The notes below the pieces were generated by a model. The model saw nothing but the letters and a program-made list of their open reading frames with translations. It was not told the DNA's origin and searched no databases. The position numbers were made by a program, and so were the translations under genes. This document shows, piece by piece, positions 1 to 10,200 of a stretch of 64,000 nucleotides of DNA (position 1 is its first letter; every line of letters begins with the position of its first letter). This DNA is from Natrinema altunense. Lineage in GTDB: Archaea; Halobacteriota; Halobacteria; Halobacteriales; Natrialbaceae. The stretch is from contig NZ_JNCS01000004.1 in assembly GCF_000731985.1 (NCBI RefSeq), forward strand, positions 1 through 64,000, read 5' to 3'.

Positions 1-63
1 GATCCATCCGAGATGACGGAGCGAGTTGAACGCCCCGCCGATCACGTCTTCGTTCGCGTTCAT
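1..63 (-). CDS. 5' end of an unidentified gene leaving the window
   Basis: On the minus strand an ATG at 63 opens a frame that stays open to base 1, giving 21 residues that begin MNANEDVIGG. A TATA-like element lies at about 81-88 (CTTATATG on the minus strand), some 20 nt before the ATG, which fits a leaderless haloarchaeal transcript. Too little protein is visible to name a family. The TATA element is what makes me believe the start. Confidence 0.5.
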   Translation of the reverse strand, partial: MNANEDVIGGAFNSLRHLGWI

Positions 64-80
64 ATCCAACTGCCCTCGTA

Positions 81-100
81 CATATAAGGGCATCGGATCA
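81..100 (+). repeat. TATA-containing repeat, copy 1
   Basis: CATATAAGGGCATCGGATCA. It matches copies 2 and 3 at 16 of 20 positions each. On the minus strand it supplies the apparent TATA box of the gene starting at 63. Confidence 0.5.
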
Positions 101-162
101 CGTCCCCGCCGGAAACCGCATCCGGCGAGGACTTCCGCGTACTCCGACCGACGATCCCCTAT

Positions 163-182
163 CGTATAAGGGCGTCGTATCG
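163..182 (+). repeat. TATA-containing repeat, copy 2
   Basis: CGTATAAGGGCGTCGTATCG, in the same orientation as copy 1. No start codon of a convincing gene lies at promoter distance on either strand. Confidence 0.45.
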
Positions 183-361
183 TGACGCCGTCGATCGGCG
201 TCAGTCGCGGTGAGTCCGAGTGCCTCGAGATGGACGGCAACGGAGTGGTCCGCTGGCGTCGCGAGGGCGGATATGATGCCTACCTCCGTGCCGGGTCACG
301 GCCGGAGGGAACGTGACGGCGTGCGCCACGTCGTTCGCATTAGTGTCGGATGCCCGGGCAA

Positions 362-381
362 CATATAAGGCCGTCGGACGA
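362..381 (+). repeat. TATA-containing repeat, copy 3
   Basis: CATATAAGGCCGTCGGACGA, same orientation as copies 1 and 2. If it acts on the plus strand, transcription would begin near 390 and give a long leader to the gene at 665, or a short non-coding RNA. Confidence 0.45.
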
Positions 382-664
382 GACCGGCATCGGAACCCGA
401 TACCATGGCACGATTTTCCGCGAGATCATTGCTGGAGTGACACTAATAAATGCAGCGACTGCTCGAGCGAGTCGAAGCGCCGTCTCGAGAATGTCACGCG
501 GGCGGAGGTCGGCCGGTCATCCCGCCCTTGTAGGGAGTCGGACCGAATGATACCCGCGTGCTCGCACTCGAGCGTGCACGCGCAAGAAGGCTTCGTGTCG
601 CGGACCAACGGCGGGGCCAACGCATCGATGCCGATAAACCACGTGCGTTGCAAGAGGGAGACGA

Positions 665-1042
665 ATGGTCCGGGACCCGTTCGCTTCGGAGTCGACGCCG
701 TCGGCAGAGGAGATCTGCTCTGCGCTGGACGATCCCGACTGCCGCGAGATCATCCGCAATCTCGAGGAGCCACTGACCGCGTCGGAGCTATCGAAGCGGT
801 GTGAGATTCCGCAGTCGACGCTGTACCGGAAACTCGAATTGTTGACCGAAGCGACGCTGCTCGAGGAGTCGACCGAGATTCGACAGGACGGCCACCACGC
901 GAGCAAGTACTCGATCGCGTTCGACGAAATCACGCTCGGGTTGGACGAGGAGCGGTCGCTGACGGTCCAGATCGAACGGCCGGCGCGAACGGCGGACGAA
1001 CGGCTCGCGGAACTGTGGTCGGAGGTGCGAAAGGAAACATGA
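665..1042 (+). CDS. Winged helix-turn-helix transcriptional regulator
   Basis: A 125-aa protein with a winged-helix DNA-binding fold over about residues 15-75. The recognition region includes ELSKRCEIPQSTLYRKLELL, typical of ArsR/PadR-like haloarchaeal regulators. The C-terminal 50 residues are acidic and probably dimerise. A purine-rich GAGGGAG lies immediately before the ATG. Its stop overlaps the ATG of the next gene (ACATGA), so the two are probably co-translated. HTH proteins paired with a small DUF7521-like membrane protein recur in haloarchaea; the signal they respond to is unknown to me. Confidence 0.85.
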   Translation: MVRDPFASESTPSAEEICSALDDPDCREIIRNLEEPLTASELSKRCEIPQSTLYRKLELLTEATLLEESTEIRQDGHHASKYSIAFDEITLGLDEERSLTVQIERPARTADERLAELWSEVRKET

Positions 1043-1335
1043 ATCCATTGCCCGCCGGCTCGGCCGAGACGATGTTCGCGCTGGCCGTCGTCAAGACGCT
1101 CGTGCTCGCGGTCGGGAGCGTCATTACGTACTTCGCGTTCAAGGCGTATCGTCGAACTCGACAGCCCGCACTGGGCTATCTCGCCGCAGGGTTCGGTCTC
1201 GTCACGCTTGGACTGGTTCTCGCCGGGATGTTGTACGAACTGCTCGATGTCGGGCTCGCGACGGGAATCTTACTCGAGAGCCTGCTCGTGTTGGCCGGTT
1301 TTCTCGTGATCGCGTACTCGTTGTACGTACAGTAA
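1039..1335 (+). CDS. Small membrane protein, DUF7521-like
   Basis: A 98-aa protein with three predicted membrane segments (about residues 9-31, 41-63 and 69-96) separated by a short basic loop (KAYRRTRQ). I start it at the ATG at 1039, which overlaps the stop of the regulator gene, rather than at an upstream GTG at 1015. The coupling suggests it works with that regulator, perhaps as a membrane partner, but no function can be read from the sequence. Confidence 0.8.
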   Translation: MNPLPAGSAETMFALAVVKTLVLAVGSVITYFAFKAYRRTRQPALGYLAAGFGLVTLGLVLAGMLYELLDVGLATGILLESLLVLAGFLVIAYSLYVQ

Positions 1336-1481
1336 GGGTCGAACTCGAGGTCGGCCGGTCGCTACCCTCGCTGCGGACCAGTGTGGCCGCGGCTCGAGCC
1401 GGATGGGAATCGACACAACTCGGACGAACGGAAGTATCGAGGGTTCTATCCAGGGAGTAGTTCCACCGTCCAGTGATCGGG

Positions 1482-2948
1482 TTACCGATTGAGCGTGTGA
1501 ATCGCGTGGCCGAGCGCGTTTTCGGCGGCCTCCATCACTGCCTCCGAGAGCGTCGGATGCGTATGAACCGTCGAGGCGACGTCCTCGAGGGTCGCGCCGA
1601 GTTCGATCGCAAGGCCGAGTTCGGCGATCAGTTCCGAGGCTTCGGGGCCGACGATCGAGGCGCCGAGGACATAGCCGTCCGCATCGTCGGCGACGATCTT
1701 GACGAAGCCGTCGGAGTCGCCGGTAGTCAACGCACGGCCGCTGGCGCGGAGCGGGAACTGACCGGTGACGGTCTCGAAGCCGGCATCTTCGGCCTCGGAC
1801 TCGGTCATCCCGACGGTAGCGATTTCGGGGTCGGTGAAGACGGCCGCGGGCATGGCCTGGTGGTCGATCGCTGCGGGTTCGCCGGCGATCACCTCGGCAG
1901 CGACCTGCCCCTCTGTGCTGCCTTTGTGAGCGAGCATCGGTTCGCCGGCGACGTCGCCCACGGCGAAGATGTGATCGACGTTCGTGCGTGCGCGCGAATC
2001 GGTTTCGATGAACCCGCGGTCGTCGGTCTCGACGCCGGCTTCAGCCAGGTCGAGCGTGTCCGAGACCGGCTGACGGCCGACGGCGACGAGTACCTTCTCG
2101 GTGTCGAGTTCGAGGCGTTCGTCGGCGACGGCTTCGGCGCTTCCACCGTCGGCGGTGGCCTGTTCGGCCGGGTCGGCGACGACGCGGATCCCGCCGTCCT
2201 CGCGCTCGTCCCAGTCGGACGCGGTGTAGCCGAACTCGAAGTCGATCCCGAGGTCGGTCGCGCGCTGTTTGACCGGACGCTTGAGGTCGTCGTCGTATCC
2301 CGGCAGGATCGAGTCGAGCATTTCGATAACGGTCACGTCGGTCCCCAGTTTGGCGAAGACGCCGGCGAGTTCCATCCCGATGTAGCCGGCCCCGACGACG
2401 ACCAGCGAGTCGGGGACGGAATCGAGCGCGAGCGCCTGTTTGGAATCCAGGACGGGCTCGTCGTCGAACTCGAAGTTCGGGATCTGGATGGGCCGCGAAC
2501 CGGTTGCGACGATCGCGTGTTCGAACTCGAGCGTCTCCGAGCCCTGTCCCTCACCGCTGTGCGAGACGCGGACAGTGTTCTCGTCCGCGAAGTGGGCGGT
2601 GCCCTCGAGCAGATTGACCTGGTTCGCCTTGCAGAGTTTCTCGACGCCGCTCGTGAGTTGGTCGACGACGCCGTCTTTCCAGTCCATCATCCCGGCGAGA
2701 TCGATCGCGGGATCGGCGTGAATCCCCATCTCCTCGGCGGAGGCGGCCTCGTGGGCGATATCCGTCGCGGTAATCAGTGCCTTTGAAGGGATACAACCGT
2801 AGTTCAGGCAGGTCCCCCCGTAGGCGTCTTTCTCGACGAGCGTGACATCCAAATCGAGTTGCCCGGCGCGGATCGCAGCCACGTAGCCAGCGGGTCCGGC
2901 ACCGATTACCAGTACGTCCGTTCCAGTGGTAACATCTCCAACGACCAT
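1482..2948 (-). CDS. lpdA: Dihydrolipoyl dehydrogenase (E3)
   Basis: A flavoprotein that re-oxidises dihydrolipoyl groups of the E2 subunit, passing electrons through FAD to NAD+. Of 488 residues, the FAD-binding GAGPAG lies at 16-21, the redox-active cysteines in GGTCLNYGC at about 47 and 52, an NAD-binding GAGYIG near 190, and the catalytic HTHPTLSE near 462-469. Length is normal. It is the last gene of the 2-oxoacid dehydrogenase set, but the other three subunits lie 28 kb away at 31619-35376, with the injection-system cluster between. Only 68 nt separate it from the last injection-system gene, so it may be reached by read-through or by a weak promoter of its own. Confidence 0.97.
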   Translation of the reverse strand: MVVGDVTTGTDVLVIGAGPAGYVAAIRAGQLDLDVTLVEKDAYGGTCLNYGCIPSKALITATDIAHEAASAEEMGIHADPAIDLAGMMDWKDGVVDQLTSGVEKLCKANQVNLLEGTAHFADENTVRVSHSGEGQGSETLEFEHAIVATGSRPIQIPNFEFDDEPVLDSKQALALDSVPDSLVVVGAGYIGMELAGVFAKLGTDVTVIEMLDSILPGYDDDLKRPVKQRATDLGIDFEFGYTASDWDEREDGGIRVVADPAEQATADGGSAEAVADERLELDTEKVLVAVGRQPVSDTLDLAEAGVETDDRGFIETDSRARTNVDHIFAVGDVAGEPMLAHKGSTEGQVAAEVIAGEPAAIDHQAMPAAVFTDPEIATVGMTESEAEDAGFETVTGQFPLRASGRALTTGDSDGFVKIVADDADGYVLGASIVGPEASELIAELGLAIELGATLEDVASTVHTHPTLSEAVMEAAENALGHAIHTLNR

Positions 2949-3016
2949 TGTTCAATTCGGACCGACGATCCGAAGCATACTGTAGGTGTTCCTTGGCGAC
3001 GAACCAACGGGCGTCG

Positions 3017-5230
3017 TCACTCCGATTCGGTTCGATCGACGAGCACCGTATTCTCGCCGAGCGTCGTCTCGCCGAGCGCGAACTCCCGTTCGGTCAATCG
3101 GCTGTTGATACCCAGGAACGTATCGCCCTCGAGACTCAACTCGTCGTCGATTTCGACGACATCAGCGCCGACGTGGGCCGGTTTCCCGGAGGCGACGATC
3201 GACTCGATCGCGGCCCGTTCGTCGTCAGTTTCGAACGGCCCACAGAACACGGCAAACGACTGTGGATCGGACGCGGGGAGCGGATACTGGCGGCGAACCG
3301 AATCGCGCTCGATACACGCGAGGTCGTCGTCGTCGATGAAGAACAGGCGGTGGCCCGACGGCGTATCCCCGACGGTTCCGTCGCCGCCGTCGGCCGTCGC
3401 CGTCGGTGCTGCGGGCCTGCCCCCGTCGACACCGCTCCCGCCATCGCCGTCGAAGCCGCCATCTCCCGGCGAGGATGCCGGTGAAGGAGTCGCCGACGCC
3501 GATCCGGTATGGCGGAGATAGAGTTCGAGCATCGACTGGAGCCCTGCTTTCGTGCCGCGTCGTTTGTACAGCGCCGGTGCTCGAGAGAGCAGTTCCCGCC
3601 GTGCGTCCTCGGGCCAGTTCTCGTCGGTCTCGACCGCGAGCCACTGCTCGAGCCACGAGAGGGCCTCGCTCGGAACGGCATCGGGGTCGAAGTAGCGGCC
3701 GATGTCGTCGATTTCGGCCTCGATATCGGCGAAGACGGACTCGAAGACGGAGAGGTACTGTTCTAGGAACGCGGCCGACCGATCGTCCTCCTGGTAGAGT
3801 TCCGGAAGGTATCGGAGGTACGACTGGCGCGGACAGAACGCCGTCACGGAGTCGACACGCGGCGATGACTGCGGGCTTCCGTCGAGTTCGAGCGCGACGA
3901 ACAGGTATCGACCGACGGCGTCCCGCAAGAAGACGTCGTCCGGGTTCAGGGAGTCGACGGTCGTCCAGTGGGCGTCGGCGTGTGCCGCAAGCGCGTCGAT
4001 CGCTGCGGTCCGCCAAGCGTCTACGTCCGACCGGGACCGATCCGGTAGCGCCGCTGCGAGCCGGTCGCTGTCGCGACGGGCAAGCTCCCAGACGGAGGTA
4101 ACGCCCAGATCACGCAGCGAATCGGCCGCGTCGGCCGGTATCGCATCGAGGTCCGCGAAATCAGCGTCGCTGGGCATCGGGTGGTTCGTCGCGAGATATC
4201 GGACCCGGACCTGCGTGCTCGCGGTCAGCTGGGAGAGCTCGAGCGCGATGCGGTGCCACTCGGTGTCGTCCGAGCCGGAATCGTATCGGTGGAACGCGTC
4301 GCCGACGTGGCGGTCCCGTCGCGGGTGGCGCGCGTGACGCTGTCGCTCCCGAAGCAACTGACCGGAGCCGTTCGAACCGGTAACCGCGTACAGCTCCCGC
4401 CGGTCGTCGGGTGCGGTCGGTCGAGCGGCGAGGGTCCGACAGGACCGGTCGAACCGGTGGCGTTCGCGGAAGGTTCCCGATTCGGGGTCGCGCTCGAACA
4501 GGGCCGGCAGTTCGTCCTCGAGTCGGCCGGCGATGAAGAGCGTGTCGTCGACCACCGAGAGCGCAGTCGGGGAGAACTCGCTGCCCGCCGCGACGAACTC
4601 GGCGTCCGTAATCGGGAACCGATCGGTGGCGTCGTTGTCCCCGAACGTCCGGACGATCGGGTCGCCGTCGTTACGGTCGAGCACGTATCCGCAGCCGTCC
4701 GCACCGACGGTGAGGTCGGTCGGGTCGACGAGCCACCAGTCGATAGTCAGCTCGGGACTTCCGTCTCTGCCGACGGTCCGGATACGACCAACGTCATCGA
4801 GGAGATAGAGGCGGCCACCACCGTGGGCGATCCCGATCGGGTCGGTCGCGTCGGTCTCGATGGTTCCGATCGTCCGCTGGAGTTGCGGTGCGATGACGGT
4901 GATGGAACCGTCGGTTCCGTCCGCGATGAAGGCCCGATCGTCGTCGACACAGAGCGCACACGGATCGACGACATCGCCGGCGGAACGGGTCCACAGGCGT
5001 TGTGTGATGTCCGTCGTCGGATCGTGGCGATAGAGCGACCCCGACGTGTGAAGGCTGTACAGATCGCCGTTCGAATCCATCGCTGCGTCGACGACGCTGT
5101 CGTCGATCGCCGACCGCTCGATGGCAACCGTCGTCGCCAGTCCGATCCCCTCCTCGCGGACGTCGACGTTTCGCCCGATCCACTCCCGCCAGTCCGCGGT
5201 ACTCGTCGTCGTCGCGTATGAAAAGTCCAT
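3017..5230 (-). CDS. Baseplate protein with N-terminal propeller-like region and phage tail (TIGR02242-type) domain
   Basis: A 737-aa protein. About residues 45-290 hold repeated blade-like units (DSNGDLYSLHTSG, DDDRAFIADGTDG, GGGRLYLLDDVG, GADGCGYVLDRN) like NHL/YncE propellers. About residues 370-420 look like a helix-hairpin-helix segment. Residues about 469-575, starting YLRYLPELYQED and ending in RRGTKAGLQSMLELYLRHTG, match the phage tail domain found in eCIS and tail-I-like baseplate proteins. A Gly/Ser-rich linker and a C-terminal domain of about 130 residues follow. It is the last gene of the baseplate block, its ATG 3 nt after the preceding stop. The propeller could face outwards and bind a partner or target; that is inference. 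Confidence 0.85.
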   Translation of the reverse strand: MDFSYATTTSTADWREWIGRNVDVREEGIGLATTVAIERSAIDDSVVDAAMDSNGDLYSLHTSGSLYRHDPTTDITQRLWTRSAGDVVDPCALCVDDDRAFIADGTDGSITVIAPQLQRTIGTIETDATDPIGIAHGGGRLYLLDDVGRIRTVGRDGSPELTIDWWLVDPTDLTVGADGCGYVLDRNDGDPIVRTFGDNDATDRFPITDAEFVAAGSEFSPTALSVVDDTLFIAGRLEDELPALFERDPESGTFRERHRFDRSCRTLAARPTAPDDRRELYAVTGSNGSGQLLRERQRHARHPRRDRHVGDAFHRYDSGSDDTEWHRIALELSQLTASTQVRVRYLATNHPMPSDADFADLDAIPADAADSLRDLGVTSVWELARRDSDRLAAALPDRSRSDVDAWRTAAIDALAAHADAHWTTVDSLNPDDVFLRDAVGRYLFVALELDGSPQSSPRVDSVTAFCPRQSYLRYLPELYQEDDRSAAFLEQYLSVFESVFADIEAEIDDIGRYFDPDAVPSEALSWLEQWLAVETDENWPEDARRELLSRAPALYKRRGTKAGLQSMLELYLRHTGSASATPSPASSPGDGGFDGDGGSGVDGGRPAAPTATADGGDGTVGDTPSGHRLFFIDDDDLACIERDSVRRQYPLPASDPQSFAVFCGPFETDDERAAIESIVASGKPAHVGADVVEIDDELSLEGDTFLGINSRLTEREFALGETTLGENTVLVDRTESE

Positions 5231-5233
5231 GAG

Positions 5234-7195
5234 TTAGGTCCCCCCGTCGGTCGAATCGGTTCGGATCGAGAGATCCGTCGTCACGTCTTTGACGGCGAAC
5301 AGCGAGGTGTCGTCGATCCGGACGGTCCCGTCGTCGATCGTCGCACCGCCGTGGGCGACGATCGTGACTTCGCTAACCCGGTCTATCACGTCCAGTTCCG
5401 CGATCCGGTCGACGAGTTCCGAGCGGTGTAACGCCTCGCCGAACGGCCATCCCGTTCCGTCACCTCCCGTCAGGGGATGGACGAACTCCTCGATGGCCGT
5501 CCGAACGGCGACATCGTGACCACCGCCGGCGTATCGAGCTCTGGCCCGGCCGGTAACCGAGATATCGAGGCCGACGTACCGGGGTCCCATCACGCGGACT
5601 CGATCGCTCAGCAGTTTCCGGTCGCCGATGTGCTGCCTGACGGCGCGCAGGAACCCCTCGCTCGGTTCCGGCATCCCCACGTCCGGCGGCGCGAAGGGGA
5701 CGACGACGACGGTGATCTCGCCGTCCTCGACGAGCACGTTCGTCCGGCCGATCCTGAGCCCGGGCGTATGTGCGGCGACGTACCGGTAGTCGTCGGCAGT
5801 GATCGCCCGGTACGGGATCCGACGGTCGCGCCGCACGCGGTCGAGCGCGTCGTCGATGGTCTCCCTCGCAGCGCCCCCGGTCGCGGCGGCCATCGGTGTC
5901 GCCTCGATGTCGCTCCCGTCGATCGGTCCCTCGAGCGAGACGTCGGGATCGGCGAGATGCCAGATCGTCTCGGCCGGAACGTTTCCGGCCTCGCCGCCGC
6001 CGGCAACGTAGTCGGCGACGACGGTGGCGTCGGCGGACGGAACCCGACCGTGATTGCCATCGCCGAAGGTGACGGTTCCCGCCTCGCGGTCGAGGACGAA
6101 GTGTCTATCGTCGGGCCCGGAGGAATCGAAGTCGGGAACCGCCTGCCACCGTTGCCCGTCGACGAACACCGTCGCGGAGAGTACCGGCGACCGCTCGAAG
6201 GCGTACGTCTGGCCGTCGAGCGCCGGCGTCTCGTGCGGGCGGCCGACCCGCGTCAGCGCTTCGTCGCGGACCGACACCCGATGGCTGACCGAGACGACGT
6301 TCGGCTCGATGGCGTCGAACTGCGGCGGGATCTCGTGTCCGGCCGTCTCGAGACGACACCGGAGCCACGGTCGCTCCGACGACCGGACGGCAGCCGGCGG
6401 TTCGGGCGTGTCCGCGCCGCCTGTCACCGTTCGGTCGTCGGGGAGGACCAGTTCGATCCGACCGCTCCGATAGAACGCGTTCGTCCCGTCGGCCGCGACC
6501 GAAAGCCGGTGCCACGCGTCGTCGTCCCCGCGGCGATACTCCCAGACGGGTTCGACCGAAGGTTCGAACGACGACTCGAGCGAGCCGTGGGTCGCCGGCT
6601 CCGGGAGATTGTCCTCGTGATAGCTGACGGTCAGGGTCAGCGTCCCGGCGTGTGCGAAGGGGTCGCCATCGAACCCCAGATAGCAGGCGTCTCCCGCGGT
6701 CGCGTCGGCACCGAACGCGCGGTAGAACATCCCGTCGGTCCGGTTCGCGTGCGTGTTGTCGGTCCGCCCGCTATCGGTCACCGTCAGCACGCGCTCGAGG
6801 GTCGCCGCGGTCAGCGTGACCGCGTGGTCGGTCTCGAACCGGTAGCTCGCGTCGGCGTCGTTGGTATCGGTGACCGAGAACTGCGTCCCGGCGGGGAGCC
6901 GTCCCCACGCAGCGTCGGTCGGCAGCGACAGTCGCAGACGCGTCGACGCCGGCGTCGGCGGCCGTCGACGCTCGCCCATCAGTGCGAGGTACTTCTCGCG
7001 GTGATCGTCGGTGACCCTGTCGAGTTGATAGACGTACGTTTCGGTCAGCCAGGACAAGACCTCGAGGATCGTGATCCCGGGATCGTGCGGATTGGCGTCG
7101 GTCCACTCGTCGGCGTAGGCCGGGATGAGGTTCGTGGCCTCGGACAGGATCTCCTCGTAGGTTCTGTCGTCGAGTTCCGGAACGTCAATACCCAC
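5234..7195 (-). CDS. Baseplate J-like wedge protein (small paralogue)
   Basis: A 653-aa putative baseplate assembly protein of the gpJ/gp47 class (TIGR02243-like), matching one of the two large wedge components of Afp/PVC particles. The N-terminus holds the characteristic LLPAYxxEWTDxNxxDPGITILE pattern (here NLIPAYADEWTDANPHDPG), and the middle has the FGDGNHGRVPSADATV signature. I prefer the GTG at 7195 (MGIDVPELDD) over the GTG at 7204, because GGGGGTGATC, close to the anti-Shine-Dalgarno complement, sits just before it. It is the second of two J-like genes in tandem. Confidence 0.9.
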   Translation of the reverse strand: MGIDVPELDDRTYEEILSEATNLIPAYADEWTDANPHDPGITILEVLSWLTETYVYQLDRVTDDHREKYLALMGERRRPPTPASTRLRLSLPTDAAWGRLPAGTQFSVTDTNDADASYRFETDHAVTLTAATLERVLTVTDSGRTDNTHANRTDGMFYRAFGADATAGDACYLGFDGDPFAHAGTLTLTVSYHEDNLPEPATHGSLESSFEPSVEPVWEYRRGDDDAWHRLSVAADGTNAFYRSGRIELVLPDDRTVTGGADTPEPPAAVRSSERPWLRCRLETAGHEIPPQFDAIEPNVVSVSHRVSVRDEALTRVGRPHETPALDGQTYAFERSPVLSATVFVDGQRWQAVPDFDSSGPDDRHFVLDREAGTVTFGDGNHGRVPSADATVVADYVAGGGEAGNVPAETIWHLADPDVSLEGPIDGSDIEATPMAAATGGAARETIDDALDRVRRDRRIPYRAITADDYRYVAAHTPGLRIGRTNVLVEDGEITVVVVPFAPPDVGMPEPSEGFLRAVRQHIGDRKLLSDRVRVMGPRYVGLDISVTGRARARYAGGGHDVAVRTAIEEFVHPLTGGDGTGWPFGEALHRSELVDRIAELDVIDRVSEVTIVAHGGATIDDGTVRIDDTSLFAVKDVTTDLSIRTDSTDGGT

Positions 7196-7249
7196 GTCGA
7201 TCACCCCCGGGCGATGGCCGGCTACGACGGTCGGGTCGAAGTGCGTCGA

Positions 7250-10200
7250 TCACGAGCGATCCGCCTCCATCGTGACCGCCACGTCGTGACCGCCGCTGCA
7301 GACGAGCACGTCCGACGGGAGGGGTGGCCCCGTCTCGCGCTCGGACAGGGAGCGTTGCTCGCCGCCCACCTCGATCGTCGCATCCAGATCGACCACGTCA
7401 GCGACGTGGTCCGCACCGTCGACGAGATCGGCCAGCGCGTCGACCGACGGTGCCTCGCCGAAGGCCCACCCGTCGCCCCCGTTGCCGTCGAGGGGGTGCA
7501 GGAACTCGTCGAGCCGTCGTTCGATCGCTGCCTTCAGCAGCGAGACGCTCGTGCTGTCGGCCATGGACACCGCGACCGAGACCGATAGCTCGGCGTAGCT
7601 CGGTCCGCGGACGACGATCCGGGACGTTTCGGACTCCACGAGCGAGGCTGGCGCACGGTCGCGGACCGTCTCGCGAACCCGTTGTTTGAGTTCCATCGAC
7701 GGCACCGGTTTCTCTCGCTGTGCATAGGGAACGATCAGGAGGGTGACGCTGCCGGCCTCGACGGCCCCGTCCGGATCGCACTTGACTTTCGACAGTTCAC
7801 GAAACGCCGCGTTCGCGACCCGCTCGTAGTCGGTCGGCGTAACTGCCCGATCGCGGTGTTTGAGCTGGTTCGTGGTTCGTTCGACGAGCGCATCCCTGGA
7901 CTCGGCATCGGCCCCGCCGTCGGCGGGCTTCGGGTTCGAGACGTCCTCGGCCAGCGAGATCGAACTCTGTAGATCGGTGATCGTGTCGGCCGCGACGTTC
8001 CCGTCGCGCCCGCCGCCGGTCGTATACGTGACTGTAATGTTCCCCTGTCCGGCCGGCGGGATCCGACCCCGGTTGCCGTCGCCGAAGCTGACGGTCCCGT
8101 CGATCCTGTCGACGACGTAGTGGCGGTCGGTCGCCTCGGACTCCAAAAAGTCCGAGACCTGCTGCCATCGGATCCAATACTCCGTCACGTCGCCGCTGGC
8201 GTCGGTGACGCGTCGAACGTCCTCGGGCCGCTCCGAGCGGAGGGCGCGCCGTTCGCTGGTCGACACCGTCTCGGACTCGTCGACCCACACGTCGACGTCG
8301 ATGACCGGCGCGTGGGCACACGCGAACGATTGCTCGTGGGTACCGTCGCTCGAGCCGAGGACTTCGTCCTCGATCGTCCGCGTGTTGTAGGCCCACTGCG
8401 TGTTCGGATACAGTCCATCGAGGGTCGGCGGGGCTGTGGTCCGGTCCCGGGGCTGATCGGCTTCGGGGGCCGACTGCGAGCGGTCGCTCGGTCGCCAGTC
8501 GAACTCGTCCTGGGTGACCCGGACGCGGATCCAGTGGCAGCACCGACCGAAGCGGTCGAACGCGGTCGTCGGTTCGGGGAAGGTCAACTCGACGATGCCA
8601 CGCTCGGTCAGCCCGCCGGTCCGGTCCCGAACGGTGAGTTTCGACCACTCGTCGGCGTCGGGGTCCACGCAGTACTCCCAGCGCATGCCGGGATCGAACG
8701 AACGCGGATAGGTGACATCCTCGATCGGGACGAAAAACGTAAGCGGACCGTTTCGGAGCGTTTCGTCGAAGCCCAGATACAGCGTCTGCGTGTCTTCGGG
8801 GAGTTCGTCGAACGGCGAGATCGGCGATTCGCTCTCCGCGAGGTCGCCGCTGATGGCGGCGTTGTTGCGCGTCCGAATCGTCTCGAACGACTGCATCCCG
8901 CGGTCGTAGTGAATCGAGATGTCGCCGAAACAGGGCGGATCGGGCGAGTTGACGACCGACCCCCGCGTGCCGGCGTCGGTGACGCCGAACGACGGCTGTC
9001 CGTAGTTCCCACTGACCAGCCGAGCGCGGACCCAGACGTTTTCGTGACCGGACACCGCCGTCGGTTCGATGTCCTCGGGAACGGTAAAACGAACGTGGCC
9101 GGCCCGCCGAAGCGCGTTCGTCTCGTCCTCGAGAACGGTCAGTCGGTTCCAGCCGCTGCCGGTCCAGTACTCCCAGGAGAGTTCCGGCGGCCCGCCGAGC
9201 ACCCCGACGCCCTCGGCCGCCGATGTACCGTCGGCGTCGATGTCGACTTCGCCGGGTGTGTCGGCATCGGTTACGGCATCGAGTTCGTCCGCGTCCGGAT
9301 CGGCGGGCGGGTCGAACCGCACTTCGACGACCCCGCCCCGCTTGGTAAAGGCCTCTTCCGAGGCGATATAGAACGTCGCTGGCGGCTGGGGCAGCCGACC
9401 GAGCGGCCGAACGTCCCCGTCATCCGTCGAGAGCGGAACGTCGTTCGAACGCAGCGAGTCGGGAGAGAGTCCGTCCTCGCTCGGATCGCGGCCGACGCTG
9501 GCCGAGATCGATTCCAGGTGCAACGAGAACACGTCCGGATCGGGCTCGTCATCGTCGATCCGACACCGAAGCCATCGACTTTCGACGCCGTCGACCGCGT
9601 GTTCGACCGGCGTTCCGGGAAGCCGAAACCGCAACTCGAGCCGATCGCCATCGCCGGATCCCGGGGCGGAAGACTGGAGCCGTTCCTGTAGCAGGTCGAG
9701 CCGAATAGCGTCGTCGGCCGCCTCGTCGTCAGTCCACTCCTCGAGTCGGTGCCATCCCTCCGTTCCGTCCTCCTCGCCGTAGTACTCCCAGACGGCGTCG
9801 GTCTCGAGGACGGGATTGTCGGTGGCCATCTCGGCGGTGATCGTGATCGGCGAGCCCGGCTCGAGAGTCAGCAGGTCGCTGTGTGCCAGATAGAGAACGT
9901 GTTCCTGGATACTGTCGCCGGTGAACAGTTCGACCGGCTCGTCGGCGGTCCGAACGTCGCCGTGGTCGACGATTCGATCGGCGGCGGGATCGACGGAGAG
10001 CACGTCCGTCAGCGATGCCCCAGTCGCTTCGAACCCGTCGTCCTGTGGAATTTCGAAGATCTGGTCGGGACCGTCGCTCGGTTCCGCGACGGCCTGTGTC
10101 CCCCCGGGGATCGCGACGTTGCGATCGATATCGGCCGAGACCGAAAACGTCAGTGGAAGCCGTGCGGCCTGGGGCGGTCGCCTATCGAACCCGAGCGCGT

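Larger units (their letters stand above)
64..664. other. Gene-poor region with three TATA-containing repeats
   Basis: No reading frame here has convincing haloarchaeal coding character; the open frames seen are Arg/Ser-rich shadows. The stretch holds three approximate copies of a 20-bp element (81-100, 163-182, 362-381), and a GATAAAC element near 629-637 that could serve the regulator gene at 665. Confidence 0.6.

Noticed and set aside
1390-1401. CGGCTCGAGCCG palindrome between convergent genes as a terminator
   Set aside because: The palindrome has no loop and no following T-run, so a hairpin role is not supported.
1473-2786. Long open frame of 437 codons on the plus strand opposite lpdA
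   Set aside because: It is the antisense shadow of lpdA; GC-rich haloarchaeal genes often leave the opposite strand open. No family resemblance.
2949-3016. Search for attachment-site repeats flanking the injection cluster (with 31557-31618)
   Set aside because: No direct repeat of useful length shared by the two edges and no tRNA fragment, so site-specific integration is not supported.
3400-3500. GC-rich triplet-like repeats that might be a repeat array
   Set aside because: They encode a Gly/Ser/Asp/Pro linker inside the baseplate protein; codon-level low complexity, not a DNA repeat element.
5477-7588. 703-codon plus-strand frame opposite the baseplate genes
   Set aside because: Shadow frame: Arg/Val/Asp-rich, crosses a gene boundary on the other strand, and the minus-strand products have clear baseplate signatures.
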